In this document: positions 1-10,865 of the stretch, piece by piece | Layout of the letters: each line of letters starts with the position of its first letter | How positions within the stretch are numbered: the stretch's first letter is position 1 | Origin: Ascaphus truei | Taxonomy: Eukaryota; Chordata; Amphibia; Anura; Ascaphidae | Length of the DNA: 64,000 bases | Assembly: GCA_036426205.1 (NCBI GenBank) | Contig: CM071568.1 | Span: 118,100,734 to 118,164,733 of the forward strand | Direction: 5' to 3' | Position numbers and translations under genes: made by a program | The notes under the pieces: generated by a model | What the model was told of the DNA's origin: nothing | What the model saw: only the letters and a program-made list of their open reading frames with translations | The model's database searches: none

Positions 1-625
1 ACATACAACATGGATCACTTACTGTACCTATGAGTTTTGGAGTACTTATATCAAAGGAAGGCCCCACATTATGTGCATATCAGGCAAAGCTGAGTTATGC
101 CCCATCTAGTATAGAATAACGCAGACTGGATTCTAACTCAATGAAACATATTATAATATATTTGTCATAAATTAACAAATATTTGAGGTTCTTCAAAAAG
201 TAAAAATAAGAGGCTAAGACAAGGTTCTCAAATAAATATGTATACAAAAAGAAAACAATAAATAAACACACAAATCATATTAAATTCCCTTAAATAACGG
301 AAGCATATCTTGTTTACATTTTAAATACTTAATCAGTAGTCTATTTAGTTGTACCTTTATTAAATAACAAAGTAAAATAAATTTGAGCATCAAGAAAGTA
401 AAAGCAAAAAAGCATATTCTCAAAATCTAACATTGTAGCTAAAGAATAATACCACCTGTAAAGCCATATAGATCTTAGATACTGTACAGTATATGTAAAA
501 CAAAATGTGATGATCTTATTAGAAATTTTCGTACAACAGCTAAATATGTGCAATCAAATACCAATACATGCACAACATAACATACCATCATTTACCACTG
601 TCTCTGTAATTTCTTCCCACTTACA
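1..625. other. AT-rich sequence, no gene recognised
   Basis: AT-rich stretch with only short open frames lacking any recognisable motif. I see no repeat end, hairpin or coding similarity in it. Confidence 0.5.
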
Positions 626-629
626 CTTA

Positions 630-1021
630 GGGGCTTATGCAGAGAGGATCTAAAAGGGAATTGCGCCATCTTCTGGCCAAAAAACTCGCCAGAAAACCTT
701 TAACTCGGGAGAAAATGGCGCGTTTTTTAAAATCCGGCTGAAAAGTTTTCAGCAGAGTAAAAGTCGCCCAACAGGTGGCGAGAACCTGGAACTCGCCATA
801 CTATTATAGCGTGCGATTCCAGAAGGACCGAAGCGCTGGAACGCGCCATTCTGCCCTATAATATGGCGTGTTCTAGGTCGCCAGAAAAACTTGGAAATTT
901 GACTAACATCTGCTAAAACAAGGTAAAGGCGCTTTCAGCATACGACCATAATTTATGCCAATTCTTTGGCTATTTTATTGCCGTTTTCCCAGTACATCAC
1001 GATCCTCTCTGCATAAGCCCC
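630..1021. mobile_element. PIF/Harbinger-type MITE (about 390 bp)
   Basis: The ends are a perfect 21 bp terminal inverted repeat beginning GGGGCTTATGCAGAGAGGAT (630-650 and 1001-1021), flanked on both sides by TTA (627-629 and 1022-1024). A 3 bp TTA duplication with G-rich ends is the hallmark of PIF/Harbinger elements. There is no transposase frame inside, so it is non-autonomous. Several internal short inverted copies of the 'tggcgcg / cgcgcca' type make it partly foldback. Class is from TSD and ends; the specific family is not known. Confidence 0.8.
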
Positions 1022-1100
1022 TTAGATTGTAAACTATTCGGGCAGGAACTCATTTTCCTAATGTTTACTTTTATGTATGAAGTGCTTATTCTTAATATAT

Positions 1101-1370
1101 TACAGTGGCAAGAAAAAGTTTGTGAATCCCAATGATAATTTCAGAAATTCCATAGTGTTTTCATGATAACCTTCTTGAATTAAAACCAATAATTTCTTAA
1201 ATATCCAATAGTGTTTATATGAACCAATTCCATGTCTTTTGAAAAAAAATAATGTATGAATTAGGCAAACAAGGAGTAATTAAGAATCAGGGTATATGCA
1301 AAAGTAAGTGAAAGCCATGTTTTATCCGCTAAATTAAAGAGGCTAATTTGAATCAGTGTTTAATTAATTA
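1101..1370. mobile_element. Possible Tc1/mariner end remnant
   Basis: The sequence TACAGTGGCAAGAAAAAG at 1101 resembles, from memory, the terminal repeat of a vertebrate Tc1-like family. The complementary end is not present nearby; a 16 bp antisense match lies far away at about 7165-7180. No transposase is visible. The call rests on this one motif only. Confidence 0.25.
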
Positions 1371-1380
1371 GGTAGATGGG

Positions 1381-1618
1381 AGAAGGAGTGGCTCAGTGAG
1401 TAAAGACACTGATTGACACTGAGATTGCTGCAGGGGAGCCTGGTTCAATTCCCGGTGTTGCCTCCTTGCCTCCTTGTGACCTTGGGCAAGTCACTTTATC
1501 TCCCTGTGCCTCAGGCATCAAAAACATAGATTGTAAGCTCCACGGTGCAGGGACCTGTGCCTGCAAAATGTCTCTGTAAAGCGCTGCGTATAACTAGCAG
1601 CGCTATTCAAGAACATGC

Positions 1619-1656
<38 letters not shown>
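1381..1656 (+). mobile_element. tRNA-derived CORE-SINE (MIR-like)
   Basis: A tRNA-like head carries an A-box-like TGGCTCAGTG (1389-1398) and a B box GGTTCAATTCC (1442-1452). It is followed by the conserved core 'tgtgaccttgggcaagtcac' (about 1477-1496) and 'ctgtgcctcag', which match the MIR/CORE-SINE core. The 3' part, with 'gattgtaagctcc' and 'gcagggacc', resembles L2-type LINE tails, and the copy ends in an (ATT)n run at 1619-1656. It is a non-coding retroposon mobilised by a partner LINE. The head is not a tRNA gene because the cloverleaf is decayed and fused to the core. Confidence 0.85.
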
Positions 1657-1657
<1 letters not shown>

Positions 1658-1829
1658 CTTCAGGAGTGTGTTTTGAAGATCCCACACTATATAAAGATTA
1701 GAAACTTTGTGAGTTTAGTCTTCACCATACAGATGTGTGCAAACATGTCATGCCTCGATCAAGAGAAATCTCTGAGAACATCAGAAAATAAGTTATTTAT
1801 GCTCAGTTTAGAAAGGGTTACAAAATGGG

Positions 1830-2712
1830 GATATATTAGGGGAAACCTTGATGGAGAAGAATTTAGGAGTGCTTGCAGACAGCAGGCTTAGCAATAGTGG
1901 CCAAAGTCATGCAGTAGCTGCAATGGCAAACAAGACATTATCTAGCATTCAACAGACAATGGATGGAAAGGAAATAAACATAATTATTCCCCTTTGTAAA
2001 GCGTTGGTAAGACCACACCTTGAGTGTGGAGTACAATTTTGGGCACCACTCCTTAGAAAATACGTTATGGAACTAGAGAGAGTGCAGAGTAGAGCCACCA
2101 AATGAATAAAGGGGATGGACAATCCAATTTATGAGGAGAGGCTAGATAATTTAGATTTATTTACATAGGAAAAGAGGCGTCTTAGAGAGGCTATGATAAC
2201 TATATATAAATATATCTGGGACAGTACAAGGAGTTTTCAAAAGAACTATTCTTCCCAAGGGCAGTACAAAGGACTCAGGCCATCCATTAAGGTTGGAGGA
2301 AAGGAGATTTCACCAGCAACAAATGAAAGTTTTTGTTACAGTAAGGGCAGTTAAAATGTGGAATTCATTACCCATGGAGACTGTGATGGCAGATACAATA
2401 GATTTGTTCAAAAAAATGTTGGACATCTTTTTAGAAAGGGAAGGTATACATGGATATACCAAATAAATATACATGGGAAGGATGTTGATCCAGGGATTAA
2501 TCTGATTGCCATTTTTTGAATTCAGGAAGAAATTTATTTTTCCCCTTATGAGATATCATTGGATGATATTTCACTGGGTTTTTTTGTTTGCCTTCCTTTG
2601 GATCAATATATGTATGGATATAGGATAAAGTATCTGTCATCTAAATTTAGCATAGGTTGAACTTGATGGATGCATGTCTTTTTTCAACCTCATTGACTAT
2701 GTAACTATGTAC
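1830..2712 (+). pseudogene. CR1/L2-type LINE, 3' end of ORF2 and tail
   Basis: An open segment at 1848-2105 reads through the typical C-terminal end of jockey-group (CR1/L2) reverse transcriptase polyproteins: LGVLADSRLS near the start, then a VRPHLECGVQFWAPL stretch and LERVQSRATK. Reading continues past in-frame stops (first at 2103) into KRRLREAMITIYKY-like sequence at about 2175-2210. The non-coding tail ends with a gaacttgatgga motif and 'actatgtaactatgta' near 2710, a common tail in frog genomes. The 5' part of the element (endonuclease and most of the RT) is absent, as expected for a 5'-truncated LINE copy. It is dead. Confidence 0.8.
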
Positions 2713-2935
2713 TACAGGAACCCCTAGGACTAATATCCAAACCAGAAACATGATTAACACAAAAAAATTATTGGGAGCAGTGGAAAGCTGGAGGATACTT
2801 AATCCTATAAAAAGAGATTACTCTTTTTACTCCAATGTTCACTGCACCTTTTCTAGGATAGATAGTATTCTGGTAAACTAGTCCCCTTGACAAAAATAGG
2901 AGAAATCGTTATTTCAGATCACACAAAGATATAGT

Positions 2936-3708
2936 TTTGCAAACGGCTCCCTTTATGTAGCGCTGCTGTTTGCCCAGGCTCTTCGCGACACAGTCTTCTA
3001 GGGTTTCATTTGTAGAAAATGTGGACAAAACACGTCTAAATACATAAGGGGCACTCAGCCTTCAACCTTCAGCAGTTTATTTTTCCATTAGTGACACTAA
3101 ACATTTTAAACACCGACACTTTAAGAACAAAAATAAATAATAGAAACAAACATCTACTCATTTCGGGAGTCTAACTCACATGCATATCCCTATCTGCACT
3201 GTTGGCTGGGTAAGCCAGTTGCCAACTTTAAATAACTCACATGCATATCCCTATCTGCAATGTTTGCTGGGTAAGCCAGTTACCATCTTTAAATAACACA
3301 CAGATATAGCATTGAGTCCTTAACTGTCAGATGGGGACAGCGTCCCAATAGATCCTCAGGTGCTGCAACACGTGGGGGGGCCGTCTACCCCGAACTGGAT
3401 CTTGGGAAGCACCGTCCTCCCAGCCTCACGGCTCTAAGAGAGAGACTGAAGCAGCCAAACTAACTGCAATATATTCCTCTTCCTCAATTAGGAGAGCAGG
3501 TGAGTGATAACCAGAACCACTGTAAACTCTGGCCTAGAGTTTCCATCCCACAGTCTCAGCAAATGTGAAACTGTGGAATGGATAATTTTTTCACTTTTTT
3601 GTAATTTATGCTTTAATCGGACTGACAGCTGCCTAATATTATGGGACTATGTCACAATAGGTATACTGTACATATATCTAGAAATATGTGTAGTAATCTC
3701 TAGGCAGC
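2936..3708. mobile_element. Dispersed repeat inserted in L1 ORF2 (possible solo LTR)
   Basis: This segment separates two collinear pieces of L1 coding sequence, so it is a later insertion. Its first about 510 bases recur at 50090-50567, beginning 'gcaaac.gctccctttatg'. No coding frame is convincing. An LTR is plausible, because the second copy abuts Gypsy sequence and both begin with TG, but I could not define a target duplication. Boundaries are approximate, about 10 bp on the left and 30 bp on the right. Confidence 0.5.
3171..3290 (+). repeat. Tandem duplication, about 61 bp x 2
   Basis: The unit beginning 'taactcacatgcatatccct' occurs twice in direct tandem (about 3172 and 3234) with a few substitutions. 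The homologous repeat near 50320 has the unit only once, so this is a local duplication in this copy. Confidence 0.8.
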
Positions 3709-5040
3709 GACCTAATACATGGATATTTCCCAATTTCCTAGCTCAAAATAAGAATTTCATGAAATACCTGACAATAGCTTGGAAAGATTCTGAGAAAACA
3801 AATGGAAAACATAAAGACAATCCAATTCTATTTTTGGAAACCTCAAAGTATTACTGAGAGGACATATTATCGCCTATATAAATAGATATAAAAAAAACAG
3901 TCCAATAAAGAATTGAATACAGCTAGCAAAGAACTAAGCAAGGCATACCGTATAAACAATTTAAATTAGAAGCCACTCTCAAAAACAAAGATATTTACTG
4001 CCAAAAGAAAACCACATGTGAAATATGGCTGGAAAAGATAAAACATAAAAAAAATAAAAATAAAAAACAATAATAGAAGAACAATTCTTTAAATATGGAA
4101 ACAAGACAGGCAAAGTACTAGGAAACCTCATGAAGACATTTAATAATTGACTAATAATAAAAAAATCACTCAAATCACTCAAATACTAGACTAATAACAA
4201 AATCACAGCAGTACCAGAAAAAAATGCCTAGTATTTAAAGAATACTACGAAGAACTATATAAAAAACAATATAGACCCAGGAGCTAGAGATAAATTCTTT
4301 ACAAATGTACAGCTGGCAGAAATAAAAAAGGAGGAAATAGAATTCCTTGATATCTTTTAATGTTATCGTAGATACAATACAAAGCTTAGAAAATTGCAAG
4401 GCACCAGGCCCAGATAGTATGCCAGGGGAATATTATAAAATATTTAAGAATGACCTTACCCATTCCACTTCAAATATTTCACGAAGCCCTAGGAGAGGAA
4501 AACTTTATTAAAACAAACAAAATAGCACATATGAAAGTAATTCATAAGCAATGTAAACACCCACGTAAACTAGTCATACCAACAAATATCTTCAATTGAC
4601 CAGGACATTAAGTTATTCACAAAAATAATTGCAGATACTTTAGATTAGAAAAAATACTCCCGACAATAATATATACGGACCAATCTGGATTTATCAAAGG
4701 AAGATTGGCTGTAAAAATTATTAGTGATATACAGTAATAAACTGGATAGAGACCCATAAACTAAAGAAAAAGACTCCAGTCGCCATTGATGTTGAAAAGG
4801 CATTGGATAACATATGTTGATAACATGTATTCTTCATATTGGAATTTTTTTAATTCCACAGAGATATGAATAAAATGTTGAAAGCCATGTATGCAAACTC
4901 AACTGCAAAAATAATAGCAGCAGTATATCTGTTGGAAACATTACACCTGTTTAGAGAAATGAGATAGGGATGGCCATTATTCCATCTGCTATCTAATCTT
5001 GCAATAGAACCCCATGCTCAATATTTAAGACTTACGAAAA

Positions 5041-5347
5041 CTCCCAGGTAGGGAAGAACCGGTGCACAGAGTCAGTCGTGGGATAAGTGAATCAAAAGGA
5101 TTTATTTATATTAAAAACATGGACAGAAAAAGTACTGATACAGTCACTCTAATGCCTTTCACACGCAGGGTGCTTTATTGATAAATCATCTCTAATCATC
5201 TTTAATCATTATTAAAATGTACATTAATGCAGCTTCAATACCTTAGCGGATAGCCGCTAAGGCAATGAAGGGGTTAAGGCACAATAACATGTTTATTGGG
5301 GACAATTGCCCCCAATAAACATATCCATATACAACACACATCCCTCC
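5041..5347. other. Short unassigned stretch with decayed palindrome
   Basis: No gene is visible. A decayed palindrome around 'ccttagcggatagccgctaagg' (5243-5264) belongs to the same module family as those at 5589, 10334, 23181 and 41481. Confidence 0.4.
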
Positions 5348-5373
5348 GCCCCCTAACACATACAGTACTGTAA

Positions 5374-5421
5374 TGGGCAAAATAACTATTATCCACATAT
5401 GGATAATAATGCATTTGCCCA
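5374..5421. repeat. Hairpin module 'tgggcaa...ttgccca'
   Basis: Imperfect palindrome centred on 'ttatccacatatggataa'. Related copies lie at 9544-9588 (degraded), 10560-10607 and 41282-41329. Confidence 0.7.
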
Positions 5422-5588
5422 TTTTAAATACATATAAATTACAATAAATACAGTCAATATATATTACACTTACCTTTTACAGGCACCGACGATGAAGGCC
5501 GTCTTCATCCTCATCTTCATCCTGACCATGCCCCCTCCGATGCTGCAAAACGTACACATGAATAAAAACATCCAATGTAATGTCCCCT

Positions 5589-5641
5589 AACCCCTTAATC
5601 ACCATAGCGGTTATTAACCGCTACAGTCATTAAGGGGTTAA
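5589..5641. repeat. Palindromic module 'aaccccttaat...attaaggggtt'
   Basis: A roughly 53 bp imperfect palindrome with an inner 'agcggttattaaccgct' core. The same module recurs at 9353-9398, 10334-10388, 23181-23234 and 41481-41536. Confidence 0.8.
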
Positions 5642-6455
5642 CCCACCCTCACCCACCACTCAGGAGGCCTACATACCCTCCCCCACTAACCGCCCACCCT
5701 GTGAGGCCTAACACCTTCATCCACTACCCAGCCGGGAGGCCTACCACATACCCTTGGGGCCAATACCCTCTCCCCCCACCCCCAGTACCCACAATTAAAA
5801 CAATACACAGCCCCACAATAAACATCATTCTATTTATTAAATACATAACCCACCCCCTATGCCCCCCCACAAATACATGATTTATTCTTTTACATTAAGG
5901 GTCCATACCCCAGGCCCACGTGAGTCCCCGGTGCGCCTGACGGGTCACCTCACAGACCTACAGGTTACCAGCAACTTGTTTCATACAGGTTCTGGAGGCC
6001 TGTTGGTGGGTCCCACCAGGCACCATGGCCCACCAGGTGGTCTCCGCAGGTCACCGTGGGCCCCAATTGGGTCCCCACGGTAGGCCCGTGGATGTCTGGG
6101 AGCCCCGGGTCAGACCCACAGGTGTCTGAGGGGCCTCGGGTGGTTCCCACTTGGGTCTGGGGACCCACAGGTGGGCACTACGGGTCCGCGGTGCCCCCAC
6201 AGATGTGGGGCCACAGGTTTTTCCCCACACACTACGCAGCCTGATACCCGTGAAAAGCCAGAGGATACCTGAGGTGGTCTCCAGAGGTCTCTCGCAGACC
6301 AAAGGAACCAACCCTGTATGTAAAAAAAATAAACCTGACCTATACATTCAATACATACATCCACCCCCCCAACACATACAGTACAATAATGTGCCAAATA
6401 ACTACATATACAATAACATATTCCAAAGAAAATAGCAATACATCCAAACAAGAAT

Positions 6456-6800
6456 ACTCTGATTGGCTCTAGTTGACCATGTGACAGAGGCTTGGGGGAG
6501 AACGGATGTGACGTCATTGAAAGCCTGTCACATGGTACTAGAGCTAATCAGAGTTGGGATGTATTTCCCACGCTCTGATTGGCTACTGTACCATGTGAGG
6601 CCGGCCATCTTTCTTTTCATGATGTCATCTTAAAGGCAATTGAAGCACAGCCATTCTGATTGGCTGTGCTTTCATTGCCTTTAAATGACGTCATCATTTT
6701 TTTTTTCTCGGCCAAAGCACATGGTTTTCACGGCCCAATCAAGGCCGTGGGAACCATATGACTAAAATGTGACGTCAAAGGCCTATAAAAGCCTATGTCG
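6456..6800 (+). promoter_or_regulatory. Promoter-like block: hairpin chain, CRE, CCAAT and TATA motifs
   Basis: A TATA-like CTATAAAA lies at 6783-6790. Upstream are three exact TGACGTCA (CRE/ATF) sites at 6509-6516, 6686-6693 and 6770-6777, and three GATTGGC (inverted CCAAT) boxes at 6461, 6577 and 6658. The same block is built as consecutive hairpins (about 6456-6555, 6634-6680, 6717-6762). No convincing gene follows: the frame at 6795-7076 has no recognisable domain. The block may be the promoter of the foldback element's lost autonomous parent. Motifs are seen directly; activity is inference. Confidence 0.45.
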
Positions 6801-7314
6801 TCTCATTTTGAAGGCAGACGCCGAGGAGGAAGGACCTCCGAAAGAAGAAAGACGATCAGGGCGTGGCCGAAGAAGATAAGAAGACCCCGGAAGAGAGCGG
6901 AAGATACAAGAAAGAAGAATACAGATGAAGATGGATTACAAATAGAAGACCCGTGGATTGTTTTGGTTTATTATTTTATTGTTTATTATTTTATGGTTTA
7001 TTATTTTATGGGTTTCTGTACGTGGATTGGTTCGAGAGTAAGCTGTTCAACGGGAGTCGGTGAGTGGGTCAAGTAATGGTAAGTGAACAAAAGAAATGTA
7101 TTTTATTTAACTTGTTCATTTTTTTTTTGTTTTTTTACATGTGTTTTTTTTTTTTTTTTGGATCATTTCTTGCCACTGTATGTATGTATGTATAACAGTG
7201 AAATAGAAAAAACAAGCGCAAATAATATTACTAATAAATCAAATAACATAAATGATATACTGTCCTTAATGAGTGCAGCTCCCGACGTAGAATTCAAACA
7301 AAATTCAATCAGCA

Positions 7315-7623
7315 AACGAAGGAAAAACAGGTGCACAAATCACATCAGGACATGGAAAAGAAAGTAAAAACACAAAAATAGTGCAATATTGTCTACTCCA
7401 ACAGATAATTTCAATGCTGGAAGTTCTATAAAATTTGCACTCACGTGTTTAATGTGAAATGAAAGCATTGTGGTTATTAGAAGTTACCAACTTATGTCTC
7501 CAGACAGGTACTCCAGATCCATATAGAGGGTGGGGAAATCCATATACAAAAAAGGGAGAAAGCAAAAATAGTATAGTAATGTTTTTAATGTTAAAAACAC
7601 AAAGTATTCCACTTACATAAGTG
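7315..7623 (+). repeat. Left arm of inner foldback (309 bp)
   Basis: This arm is the reverse complement of 7782-8089 with few mismatches. The 158 bp loop (7624-7781) has no match elsewhere in the window. No coding frame is convincing. Confidence 0.85.
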
Positions 7624-7781
7624 AGAGATTACTAAGAAGCCCTTGTTGATGACATCCAGAGTGGAGGACAACTTTAATCAGCCCAGTACCTGCTGTGACG
7701 GCCGTGGAGCGGATGCTGTTGCTGTGAATATCCTTGTCTGACCATATGACCCAGGGTGGTCTGAATGCTCTCAAACAAAGG

Positions 7782-8089
7782 CACTTATGTAAGTGGAATA
7801 CTTTGTGTTTTTAACATTAAAAACAGTACTATACTATTTTTGCTTTCCCCCTTTTTTGTATATGGATTTCCCCCCCTCTATATGGATCTGGAGTACCTGT
7901 CTGGAGAAATAAGTTGGTAACTTCTAATAACCACAACGCGTTCATTTCACATTAAACACGTGAGTGCAAATTTTATAGAACTTCCAGCATTGAAATTATC
8001 TGTTGGAGTAGACAATATTGCACTATTTTTGTGTTTTTACTTTCTTTTCCATGTCCTGATGTGATTTGCGCACCTGTTTTTCCTTCGTT
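7782..8089 (-). repeat. Right arm of inner foldback (308 bp)
   Basis: Reverse complement of 7315-7623. It starts 'cacttatgtaagtgg' and ends 'tccttcgtt'. The centre of this foldback (about 7702) differs from that of the outer one (about 7990), so the two palindromes are probably independent events. Confidence 0.85.
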
Positions 8090-8794
8090 CTCATGTATGT
8101 ATGTATGCATGTATGTATGTCTAGATCGATATATACATACAGGGTAAGAAATGGTTTGGTAGGAAATGCGTGTATTGCTGTGTTTAAAATGATTTGGGAT
8201 ATGCTGCTATGCATAAATGTGTGTGTAATGTATTTTAGAATTAGATAGATGTAATTTTTGGTCTTGTATGGTGTACTTTAGGTCAAGGTGAGGCTTGCTT
8301 TTGTATATTGTATTCTTTTTGGTACTTATATTTTGTCTGATGGTAACTTGTTCGGTTTAACGATAGAAATAGTTAATTGTTTAATTGTTATGGATGGAAT
8401 TTAAATTGTTTAGTGATTTGATTAATGAATGCTAATTGATTTATGGTGACTTGATTGGTTTAAATAGTATACTTGTTTAGATGTATTGGTATTTTGTTTG
8501 GCATATGTTATTGTTAACATTCATTGGCAGAGTGTACATGGTGCATAGATTGTATGCATCATGTATACAATGTAAATGCAATGTTATGATTGGTTTTGGA
8601 GGCTTTTGATTGGAAGATGAGATTGTTTTTTTTTTTAGGAAATATGATTTTATTGTACTGTGTCTGTATGGAGAAGTGGTATTTGTAGTAGAGCATTTTT
8701 TTTATACCCCTTCTACATTTATTGTATATTGTTTCATCATTTGTGTGTATATATATATATATATATATTATATATTCTTATATCTATAAAAAAG

Positions 8795-8826
<32 letters not shown>

Positions 8827-9100
8827 ATATAAATATATAGCAACTGTAAATATTACTGTATGTTCATTTGCAAGTCTTAGACAGGTCTGCAACCCTGTCT
8901 TTCCCCATTGTCACCCAGCATACAGCGCTTCCACTGCAGCAAGGGATTCTGGGAAATGACATGCAAATGAGCACTCAGTGCCACCTTTTGTCTCAAGTTC
9001 GTATTACACAAGCCAATCCTCAAGCCAATGCATGCTGTTTTAAACACAGCTTTTAGACAGAGGCTGGGATGAGATGCAAAGCCATTAAACCCACTCACAG
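8090..9100. other. Loop sequence, AT-rich, no gene
   Basis: Contains ATGT-type short repeats at the left, poly-A and (TA)n runs at about 8745-8832, then unassigned sequence leading into a hammerhead-like motif. No coding sequence recognised. Confidence 0.5.
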
Positions 9101-9130
9101 ACATGTTTCAACCTTGATGGGTATCATCAG
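9101..9130 (-). ncRNA. Hammerhead-like motif (Penelope-type)
   Basis: On the minus strand CTGATGA (9124-9130) is followed by a short possible stem (ACC/GGT) and GAAA (9106-9109), the order of conserved elements in a hammerhead ribozyme core. Penelope-like elements are known to carry minimal hammerhead motifs in their terminal repeats. The stem is short and the copy may be inactive. Confidence 0.4.
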
Positions 9131-9235
9131 TGTGAGGTTGGTCTTAATGGCAAAGCAGGTTTGAGACTAGACTAGGTAATCACCACTACTATTAAGGTTA
9201 TGGTGGGTAAAAAAAGTGACAAAAACCTCCACAGT

Positions 9236-9292
9236 ATGTATATATATATATATATATATATCTCTATATATATATGTGTATATATATATAGT
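9236..9292. repeat. (TA)n microsatellite
   Basis: Alternating TA run with occasional tc and gtg interruptions. Confidence 0.9.
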
Positions 9293-9579
9293 TGCATGAT
9301 GAAGCCACTGTAAAAATGAATGGGTGAAAGGTGGAATCGGGCCAGGGTGGCTTAACCCCTTAATTACCTTTGTGGTTATTATCCGATTAAGGGGTTAATT
9401 GATATCTGAATGTAATTGCAATGTATTGGCTATGTATTTTGTTGGCAACGGAGGACAAGGATTTTGCTGGCAACGGGGGCTTCATATTGATGAGGTCAGT
9501 AGATCTTTATTTATGTTATTATGCTAGTTAATGTGTTTAATAATGGGCAAATAATGTATTATCCATATCTGGGTAATAG

Positions 9580-10632
9580 TTATTTGGCATTTGACATTAT
9601 TGTACTGTATGTGTTGGGGGGGGTGGATGTATGTATTGAATGTATAGGTCAGGTTTATGTTTTTTACATACAGGGTTGGAGACCACTTGAGGTATCCTCT
9701 GGCTTTTCACGGGTATCAGGCTGCGTGGTCCACGGGGGACACCTGCGGGGAAGAACCGGTGGCCCCACATCTGTGGGGGCACCGCGGACCCGTAGTGCCC
9801 ACCCGTGGGTCCCCAGACCCCCGTGGGAACCACCCGAGGCCCCTCAGACACCTGTGGGTCTGACCCGGGGCTCCCAGACATCCGCAGGCCTACCGTGGGG
9901 ACCCAATTGTGGCCCACGGTGACCCGCGGAGACCACCTGGTGGGCCATGGCACCTGGCAGGACCCACCAACAGGCCCCCAGAACCTGTATGAAACAAGTT
10001 GCTGGTAACCTGTAAGTCTGTGAGGTGACCAGTCAGGCCCACCGGGGACTCACGTGGGCATGGGGTATGAACCCTGTATGTAAAAGAATAAATCATGTAT
10101 TTATGGGGGGGCACAGGGGGTGTGTTATGTATTTAATAAATAGAATGATGTTTATTGTGGGGCTGTGTATTGTTTTAATTGTGGGTATTGGGGGTGGGGG
10201 GAGAGGGTATTGGCCCCAAGGGTATGTGGGTAGGCCTCCCGCCTCGGTAGTGGGTGAAGGGGGTTAGGCCTCCCGTGGGTGGGCGGTTAGTGGGGGAGGG
10301 TATGTAGGCCTCCCGAGTGGTTGGTGAGGGTGGGTTAACCCCTTATTGACTGTAGCGGTTAATAACCGCTATGGTGATTAAGGGTTTAGGGGACATTACA
10401 TTGTATGTTTTTATTCTTGTGTATGTCTTGCACCATTGGAGGGGGCATGTGCAGGATGAAGATGAGGATGAAGACGGCCTTCATCGTGGGTGCCTGAAAA
10501 AGGTAAGTGGAATATGTTTTTACTGTATTTACTGTATTGAAAGTTATATGTATTTAAAATGGGCAAATGCAATATTATTCATATATGGATAATAGTAATT
10601 TTGCCCATTACTGTATAGTATGTGTTAGGGGG
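9580..10632 (-). repeat. Right arm of about 1.05 kb inverted repeat
   Basis: Reverse complement of 5348-6400. It has the same order of modules inverted: the GC-rich 'gggg/cccc' part (about 9740-10000), the AGGCCTCCCG repeats (about 10230-10312), the palindrome (10334-10388), and the hairpin (10560-10607). Open frames in the GC-rich part have no recognisable protein motif. Confidence 0.75.
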
Positions 10633-10680
10633 GTGTATTTAGTTATAAATATTGTTTATTATTTTTGGAGGCACAACATT

Positions 10681-10865
10681 GGTAACGCAGGCCCGCGGGT
10701 ACCCCGGGACTCCCTCGGGGACCCCGGGACGGCGCGGGGACCCCCTGACTCCCGCGGGGACTCCCGCGGGTACCCCCGCTTTGTGAGCCGGGACCCCGGA
10801 ACCCTGCGGGGTCAGCCGGGGACACCCGCACGACCCCCGGGCTCCCTCGGGGACCCCCACGGCCT
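10681..10865. repeat. GC-rich degenerate 'ggggacccc' tandem repeat
   Basis: Very GC-rich block of degenerate units such as cgcgggtaccccgggact and ctccctcggggacccc. It lies just outside the right inverted arm and resembles the GC-rich parts of both arms in unit type. No gene. Confidence 0.6.

Larger units (their letters stand above)
2730..5040 (+). pseudogene. L1-type LINE ORF2 remnant, interrupted
   Basis: The + strand carries scattered but ordered pieces of an L1 ORF2. At about 2780-2925 is an endonuclease segment (WRILNPIKRDYSFYSNV, then FSRIDSILV and an SDH-like end). At about 3710-3855 is the endonuclease-RT linker (FMKYLTIAWKDSEKTNGKHK). At about 4385-4440 is the RT signature NCKAPGPDSMPGEYYKIF; near 4670 the TDQSGFIKGR motif; and near 4780 a decayed DVEKALDN version of RT motif A. 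Many stops and frameshifts lie between. A separate element at 2936-3708 sits exactly between endonuclease and linker. The 3' end of the LINE is lost near 5040. Confidence 0.8.
5348..6400 (+). repeat. Left arm of about 1.05 kb inverted repeat
   Basis: Read backwards, this arm matches 9580-10632 along nearly its whole length with scattered mismatches and small indels. It contains a hairpin of the type tgggcaaaa...ttttgccca (5374-5421), a palindrome (5589-5641), AGGCCTCCCG-type repeats (5660-5740), and a GC-rich part (5900-6240) made of degenerate 'ggtgtctgggg / ggtggtcccca' units. The open frames in this GC-rich part occur on both strands and are a by-product of composition. It is probably a non-autonomous DNA element or foldback; no transposase is visible. 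Confidence 0.75.

Noticed and set aside
1389..1452. tRNA gene
   Set aside because: A and B boxes are present but no cloverleaf can be drawn, and the sequence is fused to a CORE-SINE core.
5859..6517. Several overlapping frames of Gly/Pro/Arg-rich protein on both strands (also at 9521-10008 and 10567-10905)
   Set aside because: They follow the GC-rich tandem units and occur equally on both strands.
6795..7076. Basic Arg/Lys-rich frame right after the TATA-like box
   Set aside because: Low-complexity purine-rich sequence, then repeated 'YYFMVYYFM' from a simple repeat; no domain and no support from another copy.
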